From: Anolis sagrei | Lineage: Eukaryota > Chordata > Lepidosauria > Squamata > Anolidae | Direction of reading: 5' to 3' | NCBI RefSeq assembly: GCF_037176765.1 | Contig: NC_090028.1 | Span: 20,719,234 to 20,783,233, forward strand | DNA: 64,000 nucleotides | Shown here: one piece after another, positions 47,885 to 59,600 of the stretch | Layout: each line of letters begins with the position of its first letter | Position numbering within the stretch: the stretch's first letter is position 1 | Made by a program: the position numbers and the translations under genes | Notes under the pieces: model-generated | Seen by the model: only the letters and a program-made list of their open reading frames with translations | Database searches by the model: none | What the model was told of the DNA's origin: nothing

Positions 47885-50800
47885 ATACAGTGCAGTAACA
47901 TCAGCTTTCCTAAAAGGAAAAAGAAAGCAGGGAAAGGGCTAAACACAATTTTCCCAATATTTTTTCTGTATCTACTTTAAAGCGTATTTATATAAAATAG
48001 GATAAATTCTGAAGGAACCGGACTGAGACCTTTACCTGACATCCTTGAGAGATGCATTCAGTGATTATGCACACTACTGGGCTAGATGGCATCCAGAGGG
48101 TTTCATGATTCTCACTCTTTTCTGATACAATTCTGAATATGTTTTTAGTCAATTTTAAAGTTTTTAGCTATTTCTAATGCCATTAATATTTAATTTTATT
48201 TTAATGTTTGTATATTTTTAGATTTTAAATTGTATTGCATTGCTTTTACTGTAAGCCATTTTGAGTCTCCTTTGTAGAGAGAAAAAGTGGGCTATAAATA
48301 ATAATAATTGTGCAGGTACAGCTGTACCAGGAGCTCCAATTTTGTTTGCTTTGCATCGAATGTTTGTTGTAGTCCTAAGTTTCAGGGACTCTGTAGATAG
48401 GTGGCTTCTTTTGGCTGCAATCATAGGGCAAGCCACCTGTCAATTATTGTTAGGTTCCCTGGTCCCGCCCCCTTTTTGGGTTTTGGAGGGAATAGGAGCC
48501 ATTTTGGGCCAGTCGACACAGAGAAACCTTTCATGCAGGACATAAAACCAGGACCTCCTGCAGAAAGCTTCGTCTTCTACGGCTTGGCCTGGAGATATAC
48601 AGCCTTACAGCTTGGCCGGGGAGAAAAGGCCCCATAGCTTGGCCGAGGATTTTACATCCTTACAGCTCCTTTGCTGAGGGAATCTGGTCCCACAGCACTT
48701 CAGTCAGCCATCACCGAAACCTGAACTCCTTCTTTTTCCCCTGGAAGTCTTAAAAGCTCTGCTTGGTAAGGGTCACTCGCGGAAGCCAGAAGCAGTTGGT
48801 ACCGGGTGTAGGGGCTCCACGCCAACAGAAGCAAAGACAGACTGCCCAGATTAGAAGTTAAGGATTTCCCTATTAGTTAAAATACAGTTTATGAAGATAG
48901 TTCCTGTTCCCTGTGGACAAGATTGAGAGAGCCAATAGACTATTAAGAAAGCCTTAAAGTACCTGTTTGATTTCAATAATAAAGAACTTTGTTGAACCTT
49001 TAAGCAATCTAAAGACTCTGTTTTAAGGAAATCCAAAGGCCTTTAATCTGAGGCAGCCCCGGCGTCCTGTTGGGCACATAGAATTTATGTCGTGCCTACA
49101 GTCTTATGTATAAGCCCAGCGTGCAACAGCACAATAATAATAATAATAATAATAATAAGTTTTATATTTGCTATTAACTGGCTCATAGTGTAATTGGAAG
49201 GGACTATTGCTAGGCTGGTGTCAGGTAGCAGGTCTGAAGGGATACATCCATTGATAAAACATCAATTTGTCTAATTACCTTTTAATAATCAAATATTGCT
49301 TGTCTTAAATGAAAGAATTCATAATTTACAGCATCCATAAATTGTATAAAATAATTCATAATGGTGTTATTAATCCTGTTTATCCATGTGCCGTGATTAT
49401 CAATAGCACTTTCTACAAAGAACACTATTTCCCGTATTAGAGATAAGATCTATATCCAGAGATTGAAGTGGAAAATTTAGTTGGCAGTACCTCATCTTCA
49501 AATAAGTAAGTATCTTTTTCATTCTGATCCTGGCCTTTACAGCTATATTTTGCGCTGACTGTTTGTTTTTTGCAGCATGCATCCTGTTCGATTTGAGGAT
49601 TTTCTGTTTAAAAGAATAGATACTTCAGTTATATTAAATTATTTAAAATGCAGCATTCCCTTCCCCCTTTGGTTCCGTTGCTCTATCAATACTTTCTTTA
49701 TTACATAGATCAAATAAAGTGGACCTCATTCAACCCAACTTTCTGTATGTGGTCTCATTACTCCATGGTTGGTCATCAAAAGCTAGAGCTGTAAGTTAGA
49801 GCCAGAATAGTTATTTAACTAAATGTATGCCCTCATGTCTACTCAGAAACAAGTCCCATTGGATCTGTTTGCTGATACAGAGCTAGGCTCTTGGAAAGTT
49901 CGCCCACAATTTCCTTCTGTTCTGTATATCTTTACAAACCTATTCTGTATCTGGGTTTCTGTGAGTTTTCTGGGCTGTATGGCCATGTTCCAGAAGCATT
50001 CTTTCGTGATGTTTCACCCAAATCTATGGCAGGCAGAATCCTTTTGGAACATGGCCATACAGTCTGGAAAACTCACAGCAACCCAGTGATTCTGGCCTTA
50101 CTGCCTTGGCAAATAAATAAAAAAAATACAAATTATGAAGGGCTCTCAAAATTACCATTATAGTTCAGAGATGTATTTCTGTGGAAAATAATAGATCTTT
50201 TAAGCATCCTTTTATATTTCATTTCAGTCTGTAGAATAAGTCTGTGTTTCTCACATAGATATTGACAAGTCTGCAAAATCTTACTAAAATTTCTGCTATT
50301 TAAGGAAAGTCCTGTCGTTTGACAACCTGAAAAAAACGACAACATATGTTTAGAAATTATAGCATTAAATTATTCCATGAAATATTTCGGCCTGATTTTA
50401 ATTTTTTTATTTTATCCCATGGCAACAAACACATTCTTTTGTTATGTCTTTTTTCATATTTAACCACTGTAAAGTAAGCAAATATTTACTATGATGTCTT
50501 CAGTAAATGTAATATTAAACCTGGCACATGCCTTTTATTTGATCAAAAACAAATTGAATTTTTGCCCAAATTTTCATGGCATGATTTTTTTTATAATAAA
50601 ATGTAATTGCAACTATAAATATAAAAAAGAAAATTTGATATTTCAAAATAATAAATTGGTGACTATCAAGACAATTCCCCAATATAGGCTGATGTCATAT
50701 ACAAGCCTAGGCTGAATAGCCACTTCAAGTGAACTCAGTGTGACTTCCTTTCAAGCAGATAGTATATAGGAATGGATAGTATATCCATCTTAAAACAAGA

Positions 50801-53800
50801 TTTTTTAAAAAATCACCTGAGCACCTTAGCACTGATATGCTAGTGTTTTCAGTAACATGTCCTGTTCTCTGGCTTGTTATGCTTAAACATTGTGGCTCTA
50901 TGAAAGAGAAAATATTAATATTAATATTTGAATTACTATTTCCCATTAATATGTTATAAATTATTAATATTCATTAAAACATAATTATATATTATCATAA
51001 TCTTTATTTATAAATGACAAGTGAAGATTAAAATTGTGTGAGAGTGTATCTCCAGTGGCATTTCCCTGCCTGAGAGGCAATAAGGGGATCAATCTATGAC
51101 AGGATGTTTCCCTCTCCTTTGCTGGTAAGAAAACTGTCATCTGACACCCCAGGACCTTGTCTTTTGGAGGTGGTGATGATTATTACCTTTATTTATACAA
51201 TGCCTCTTTCTCATAAGTAAAGGTCAAGGTTTTCTCCTGACATTAATCCAGTCGTGTCTGACTCTGGGGTGTGGTGCTCATCTCCATTTCTAAGCCGAAG
51301 AGCCAGCGTTGTCTGTAGACACCTCCAAGGTCATTTGGCCGGCATGACTGCATGGAGTGCTGTTACCTTCCAGACGGAGTGGTACTTATTGAACTACTCA
51401 CATTTGCATGTTTTTAAACTGCTAGGTTGGCAGAAGCTGGAACTGACAGCGGGAGCTCACGCCTGATTCAAACCCGTGACCTTCTGTCAACAAGTTCAGC
51501 AGCTCAGTGCTTTAACCCACGGTGCCACCGAGGGCTCCTTTGCACAGTTTATTAATTTTTTTTTTTAGAAATTCTACTACATGAGAGAAACTAAACGGTG
51601 TATGACTGTTATCCATTTAATGTAAACTAATTTAATTTCTCACAGTCATTTTGGTAATATCTGTTTTGGACAAAAGGATGACCTTTGAGATCATAACCTT
51701 TTGGAAAGCAAGAAACTCCATAGCCTTTTGGAAGCATGACTGTTATCCATTTGTATGACTGACAAAGTATGACTGTTATCAATTTAATGTAAACTAATTT
51801 AATTTCTCACAGTCATTTTGGTAATATCTGTTTTGGGCGAAAGGATGACCTTTGAGATCATAACCTTTTGGAAAGCAAGAAACTCCATAGCCTTTTGGAA
51901 GCATGACCTTTTGGAGATTAATTGGCATTCACTACCATTTGGAAAATCATAACCTTTTTGTAAAGTATGACCTTTCTGAGAAGACCAAAAAACACGTTTT
52001 GAGTGAATCTTTTCTTTAGTGGTAAATATTCACTAGTATTTATCCAAGGCAAATTAGGTTTCTCAACTGTTAGACTGATATACCTGGTTATCTTTTAGGA
52101 ACAAAGATATGCCAATGCACAAAATATGTAGCAAATCTTCAGAAGTGTTATTTCAGTTACCCTGAAGCACATTTGCATGTTTTTGAACTGCTAGGTTGGC
52201 AGAAGCTGGGGCTAGCAATGGGAGCTCACCCCACTCCCTGGATTCGAACCACCAACTTTTCAGTCAGCAAGTTCAGCAGCTCAGTGGTTTAACCCACTGC
52301 ACCACCGAGGGGCCCAAACATCTACTCTCCCATGAAATATATTTGGTTTTAAATCATGCTCTCGAGAGACAAAAATAAGATAGTCTTCATTAAAAATAAC
52401 ATAGCTGGTTTACTTACAAACTTCATGTATTCAGCAGACAGGTACATTGCTTACCAGTTGAAAGTTTAAATAGCAAGTTCTCTAAGGCATTTTGTTGCAG
52501 TCTTTATCTAAAGCATAACTTTATCTGTCTTATCTAAAGCATAACTCATGTAGTCTGATGCAGTCTCATGTCTAATACATAACGAACACAGACTATACTA
52601 TACTGACTGAACACAACACAACACTTCTAAACTGGAGTCTCAATCTGAATAGTCCCAGATCCGATCACATGGTCTGTAGTCCCTCCCACAACCTCAAACA
52701 ACATAGAGTTAAGAGAAAACTGCATACCAATATATACTTCTTACTTACTTACTTAGGCGATCCCTCGTTGGACGAGTAAGATGGTCTTCCATCATGGATT
52801 TCCTTGTGGGTCCGCATGTGGCTGTGGAGCCCTATTCTTGCTCTGCATCTTCTTCCGCAGTGAGGGCATTGGTTTCCAGGTGGAAGGCGGTCCCGGTCGG
52901 GGTTGGCTTGACGCGCCTTCCTCCTGGCACGTTTCTCTCTTTCACCTTCCACTCGTGCCTCCTCGAATTCTGCAGCACTGCTGGTCACAGCTGACCTCCA
53001 GCTGGAGCGCTCAAGGGCCAGGGCCTCCCAGTTCTCAGTGTCTATGCCAGAGTTTTTAAGGTTGGCTTTGAGCCCATCTTTAAATCTCTTTTCCTGTCCA
53101 CCAGCATTCCGTTTTCCGTTCTTGAGTTCGGAGTAGAGCAACTGCTTTGGGAGACGGTGGTCAGGCATCCGGACAACGTGGCCTGTCCAGCGGAGTTGAT
53201 GTTGGAGGACCATTGCTTCAATGCTGGTGGTCTTTGCTTCCTCCAGCACGCTGACGTTTGTCCGCTTGTCTTCCCAGGAGATTTGCAGGATTTTCCGGAG
53301 GCAGCGCTGATGGAATCGTTCCAGGAGCTGCATGTGACGTCTGTAGACAGTCCACGTCTCACAGGCATATAGCAGGGTTGGGAGGACAATAGCTTTATAG
53401 ACAAGCACCTTAGTATCCCTACGGATGTCCCGGTCCTCAAACACTCTCTGCTTCATACGGGAAAATGCTGCACTTGCAGAGCTCAGGCGGTGTTGTATTT
53501 CGGCGTCGATGTTGACTTTGGTGGAGAGGTGGCTGCCAAGGTAGCGGAAATGGTCGACATTTTCTAATGTTACACCATTAAGCTGTATCTCTGGCATTGG
53601 AGAGGGGGCGGCTGGTGACTGCTGGAACAGCACTTTGGTTTTCTCGATGTTCAGTGACAGGCCAAGCTTTGTGTATGCTTCTGCAAAGGTGTTGAGAGTG
53701 GCTTGTAGATCTTCTTCTGTATGTGCACAGACGACATTGTCATCAGCATACTGGAGTTCTATAACAGATGTTGTTGTGACCTTGGTTTTGGCTTTCAGTC

Positions 53801-56177
53801 TGCTGAGGTTAAATAGCTTGCCGTCTGTCCGATAGATGATTTCCACTCCGGTGGGAAATATATACACCAATATATACACATACAATACAATAAACAATTT
53901 GAATTATATACATAATAAATAACTAGTATAGGAGACTTGTAAAAGATTGCTATTTCCAACAATCTTAAATTAGAATCTGTGCCTACCTGTATTTTGTCCT
54001 TGTTGAGGTTTGCGTGGAATTACAACATCTGGTTGCTCAAACAAGAATTCTCTGCAGGAATCAAAAATGAAAATGTGGGTGCAAAATATATACTCGTTTT
54101 GTTCATTCATACCTTCACATAATCACCACAATTTCCTATATTATTTGGTAATAATGCTAAGATACGACATTTTAATAGAAAAGAATTCCCAGATGATTTA
54201 CTGTATATACTCGAATATAAGCCTAGTTTTTCAACCCCTTTTTTATGTTGAAAAAGCTCCCCTCGGCTTATACTTGAGCCAAGGTTTATTATTTTACTCT
54301 GTTATTAGTATTATTTTTATTATATTTATGTTATTACTCTATTATTATTATTTATTACGGAGCCCCCGGTGGCCCAGTGGGTTAAACCCCTGTGCCGGCA
54401 GGACTGAAGACCGACAGGTCGCAGGTTCAAATCCTGGGAGAGGCAGATGAGCTCCCTCTACCAGCTCCAGCTTCTCATGCGGGGACATGAGAGAAGCCTC
54501 CCACAAGGATGATAAAACATCAAATCATCCGGGCGTCCCCTGGGCAATGTCCTTGCAGACGGCCAATTCTCTCACTCCAGAAGCAACTTACAGTTTCTCA
54601 AGTTGTTCCTAACACGACCAATTTTTTTTATTACATTTATTATGTTACTCTATTTATTACATTTATTATTTTACTCTATTTATTATTGTTATTAAATTTA
54701 TTATTTTGCTCTCTTTATTATTATTGGAAGGATACGTAAGCACATTTACATTGAAGGAGGCTAGAATAATGGTTTCATCAGAGCTGGACAGTCTTACATT
54801 ACAGTTTTATGTAAATATTCAAAAACATTTAACCTACTGGCAGGGGCGGCTCAAGCCATTACGCAAAGTACGCATTTGCAGTATAGTTGATTTTGCCCGG
54901 GGGCGCTCTTAAGGCGCTCTTGGGGGAAAATAGACCTTGACATATGTGAGTTGCAGTTACTGGGATGTATAGTTCACCTACAATCAAAGAGCATTCTGAA
55001 CTCCACCAATGATGGAATTGAACCAAATATGGCACACAGAACTTCCACGATGAATAGAAAATATATATCAGCGATTGGTTGGGGGGGGGGGGGCGGGGGC
55101 GGTGCCAAAATACTGTTTGCTTACCCTTGAAAATTACCCAGGGCCCCCTCTGCCTACTGGTACCTCAATTAATGTAATTTTATTGGTATCTAGTTTTATT
55201 TTGAAATTGACCAGTAGCTGCTATATTTCCCACCCTCAGCTTATATTCGAGTCAATACATTTTCCCAGTTTTTGTGGTAAAATTAGGTATCTCGGCTTAT
55301 ATTCGGGTCGGCTTATTCTCGAGTATATACAGTATATAGTTCTTATTTGCAGGACTGCCCAAAAATCATGAAGAAGCAAGAAATATGCTGGTTAAAGCAA
55401 ATATTTGAAAGAGTTGTTTCAAAATCTTCCAATGTAATTTAAAATAGGATTTTAACCCTTTTCACAATAATTTTGCTACCAAAACCTGTCCTCAGCTGAT
55501 ATGTGAGATTAGTTTATACACAAATAAATACAGCAAGTCTCGATCCAACTCAATAATAATATTTAGTCTATAGTTGTGAATTAAAAGAATCTGACCTTGC
55601 CTGAACAGCAGATTTACAGGATTCGCAAATAGCGTTTCTACTTCTCACGTGGACTTTGTTTATATTCTCTGTGCCAACTTTATTTGGGGAATGATGGTGG
55701 TTATGACATTCATTTTGACTAATTGGAGCATCGGTCCAATTTCTTTTGGCAAGCTTTAGTAATTCATTCTTAGAAGAAGGAGGATTTACAAATTTTGCAG
55801 CCATTAGCTGAGCAGATGCAGAATTCAGTAGTTGTTCCACTTTTGTAGATGTCATGCTTTTATTAAATTGTTCCTTGTTTGTACTTGCTTTAAGGTGATT
55901 TGATGCCGTCTGTGGGATGATTTCTTGAGGAATACTGCCATCATTTATTTGCTTTTCCCTTTTTTCCTGCATTTAGAAAATTACAACTGAAGAAAATATA
56001 CATAGCCCAAAAAGCATGCCAACTTTTTTTAACAAGAGTTTTTTTCCTAAGCTTTTGTGGATATTATCTATCAAATTGATGTAATTAAGCGAATAACCTC
56101 CTCCCACACACAAAAACAACACCACACCACAACGCTTTATTACTAACTGGGCAGATTCTGACTGGGGAAATAGCACA

Positions 56178-56228
<51 letters not shown>

Positions 56229-56605
56229 GCTCTGTGCATAATGAGTACATTAAAAACATTAAAAACAAAAGAACCAATGTATTAGCTTGCTAATTTACCG
56301 TATATACTCGAGTATAAGCCGACCCGAATATAAGCCGAGGCACCTAATTTTACCACAAAAAACTGGGAAAATGTATTGACTCGAGTATAAGCCGAGGGTG
56401 GGAAATGCAGCAGCTACAAGTAAATTTCAAAATAAAAATATATACCAATAAAATTATATTAATTTAGGCATTAGTAGGTTAAATGTTTTTGAATATTTAC
56501 ATAGAACTGTAATTCAAGATAAGACTGTCCAACTCTGATTAAACCATTATTCTAACCTTCTTCAATGTAAATATGCTTACAGTCCTCCAATAATAAATAG
56601 AGTAA

Positions 56606-56636
<31 letters not shown>

Positions 56637-59600
56637 GAGTAAAATAATAAATGTAACAATAAGAATAATAAATAGAGTAAAATAATAAATGTAATAATAA
56701 CAACAATAATAAAATAATAAATGTAATAATAACAACAACAACAACAACAACAAAGTAAAATAATAAATAACATTGACTCGAGTATAAGCCGGGGAGACTT
56801 TTTCAGCCTAAAAAAAGGACTGAAAAACTAGGATTATACTCAAGTATATACAGTATATACCCTGGAGAACAGGGATGATGGTTTCAAATATTATTATACC
56901 CTTATTAGACACCATGCTGAACCTAATTTCTCTCTATTGCCATATTCAGAGACATACCTCCTTTTCAAGCCTTTCAATTCTATGTAAAATTTCTTTTGCT
57001 CTCTTCCAGTGGTCTTCAAGATTTCTTTCTTTGTTCTGCCTATCTACCTCCAATTGTTCCATGTTATCATCCACTTTTGCTGGATGCTCACTCAACTGCC
57101 ATGACAATTTCTCCACTTGAAAAAAGAAAAAAACCACCTTAATTTTGTTTCATAAAAATAAAGCATTATATTTCATGCTACACATACTGGTGGATCTTAG
57201 GTAATGAAGTAGCTGTGTTCCTGGGCTTTGCATCTTTTAAAATGAACTTTGGCACTTGAGGTGAAAACACAGAAAGAACGGGGATAGATTCGTACATCAC
57301 AAAAAAGAACATGTTTCAACAAACTCTTTATTCAAAACTAACATGCATATGTGAATGAAACAACCAGGTTAGGTTTTAACTTGCATAGTAAATGAAAACT
57401 TTTTGGTACCAGTCTTTCAAGATCTCTATATTGTTAATGTGTAAAAGCAATACGTCTGTTTATAAAATCTAGAGAGAGAATAACAAAGTTTTGAACACAG
57501 AACAATTGACTTTGTTTTCATGTATCAATAGTAACTTCCACACATCAGCTGTAACAGTGATCTGAAATACCTGTATCATATAATACATATTATGTATATT
57601 TGAAATTTGTGTCCAAGGGTCATGATTTACACCTTTCTGGGTGTATATTATATCCCAATCCATCTCCACAAGTGTGTAAATATACATTATATATGAGCAT
57701 TTATTGGCACTCTGTACGACTGCTGAAGAAGTGGGTTTATATCAATGAAAATAAATAAAACTTGTATTCTTTTAAAAAGTGCTGCAATATTTCTTTTTCT
57801 CTCCCTCACCCCCTTTCCGTCAACCATTTCATGATAATCCCGAACTTCCCATGTAACATTAGTAACAATCCTCAGTATCAGTTCCTACAACTTGTTTTCT
57901 ACAGTAAAATCTATGAATAATAAGTAAAACAAATTGCAATAGGTTTGCTATAACAATAGGATATCAACAGTTCAGCCCCAGATTATTTGAAAAACCCCAT
58001 CTCCATGTACAAACTACCACGAGTGCTGCAGTCTGCAGAGAAGGCCCTTCTTTGGAGGTTCTTAAACAGAGGCTAGATGGCCATCTGTCGGGGGTGCTTT
58101 GAATGCAATATTCCTGCTTCTTGGCAGGGGGTTGGACTGGATGGCCCATGAGGTCTCTTCCAACTCTATGATTCTATGAGCCTCTCGGTCTCACCTCGGT
58201 CTCAAGTATGACTGGTGGGAACAAGAGAGAGAGGACCCTCTCCGTGATCCCCCTCCCGGATGAATTCAAAATGCCCCCCTCTCTCCTCTCCTTCAAAAAG
58301 CTTTTCATATATGCACTTTAGCATAGGATGAGAAGGACTAATTACACCTTATTCACACCCTGCCTTGTTATTGAACATCTACCTTTGTTAATCTGCTGCC
58401 ATACCATCCAATGCCTATAATTTTAGATGAAATGTAATGAGTTTTTAATGGATTAAAATGTTAAATGTGTGTAATTTATTATGTCATGTTAATTTAAATT
58501 ATTTTTTGTTTATTTAAGCTGGGTTTTGACTAGTTATATGTTATCCTTGGCATTGAATGTTTACCACTATGTTTTATTACCCTGTAAGCAGCCCTGAGTC
58601 CCCTCAAGGAGATAGGGTGGAATATAAATATAGTATTATTATTATTTGAAGCACAACAAGATGAGTCCACAGCAGACAAGATCATTCTGCTGGCTGTTGT
58701 ATTGGATCACATGTTGGACACTTCCCAAGTGTCTAGAACTGTGTGATGTATCGGCGCAAAATGCATGCAGATCCCAATAAGGTGGCCTTCTGCAGCTGGC
58801 AGATGGTAATTTTGTCTATGCCGATTGTGTTTAAGTGCAGGCTAAGGTCTTTAGGCACTGCATTCAGTGTGCTGATCACCACTGGGATCACCTTTATTGG
58901 CTTGTGCCAGAGTCTTTGCAGTTCGATCTTTAAATCCTCATATTGTGTCAGCTTTTCCAGTTGTTTCTCTTCAATCCTGCTGTCACCTGGGATTGCAACA
59001 TCAACAATCCATACTGTTTTTTAACATGATCGTGAGGTCAGGAGTATTGTGCTCCAAAACTCTATCAGTCTGAATTCAGAAGTCCCAGAGTAGTTTGACA
59101 TGTTCATTTTCTGTAACTTTTTCAGGCTTGTGATTCCTCCTCCTCCTCCTCCTCCTCCTCCTCCTCCTCCTCCTCCTCCTCCTCCTCCTCCTCCTCCTCC
59201 TCCTCTTCTTTTATAAATAACACCTAATCTACATTTCAAACTATTCACACCTGAAATCGCTTATACTTTACTGACCCACATATTTACCCACACTATATTA
59301 ATCATGTTTTTACATAAATATTCTTAGATAAATTCTAAAAAGAACAACTTTCTATTTATAAAATCTTCTGGGTTGATCACCTAAATTTGGTCTCATAGCA
59401 AAGTTATTTACAAGCTTGTCCAACCTTTAGGCTTCCGTGGGCCACATTGGAAGAAGAATTATCTTGGCTCACACCTAAAAATCCACTAATACTTATTCTA
59501 GGTGATGAGCAAAAAAAAAGTCCATGCATAATTTTCATTAAATTTGCCACCACAAATAATAAAAAAGTCCTCTATTTTTATTTTATTTCATAAATAAATA

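Larger units (their letters stand above)
54195..55337. mobile_element. CTCGAGTATAAGCC-end MITE carrying a SINE and a hAT insertion
   Basis: Ends TACTGTATATACTCGAATAT and CTCGAGTATATACAGTA. The interior is split by a SINE (54360-54625) and a hAT element (54841-55152). The MITE body around the insertions reads continuously. Confidence 0.82.

Noticed and set aside
49400-49582. Minus-strand 60-codon frame as the TERB1 coding frame for this exon
   Set aside because: Its phase does not join the neighbouring exons; the other frame (NPQIEQDACCKKQ...) does, with good splice sites.
52749-53897. 382-codon minus-strand frame as a host gene
   Set aside because: It is a LINE reverse transcriptase C-terminal region with tail and target duplication; the longest frame in the window but not a host gene.
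54360-54440. tRNA gene (A- and B-box-like motifs)
   Set aside because: The tRNA-like head belongs to a SINE with a non-tRNA body and tail; the same holds near 10260-10380, 34340-34436, 43950-44050 and 51450-51540.
59021-59248. Poly-Gly frame on the minus strand
   Set aside because: Translation of the (TCC)n microsatellite.
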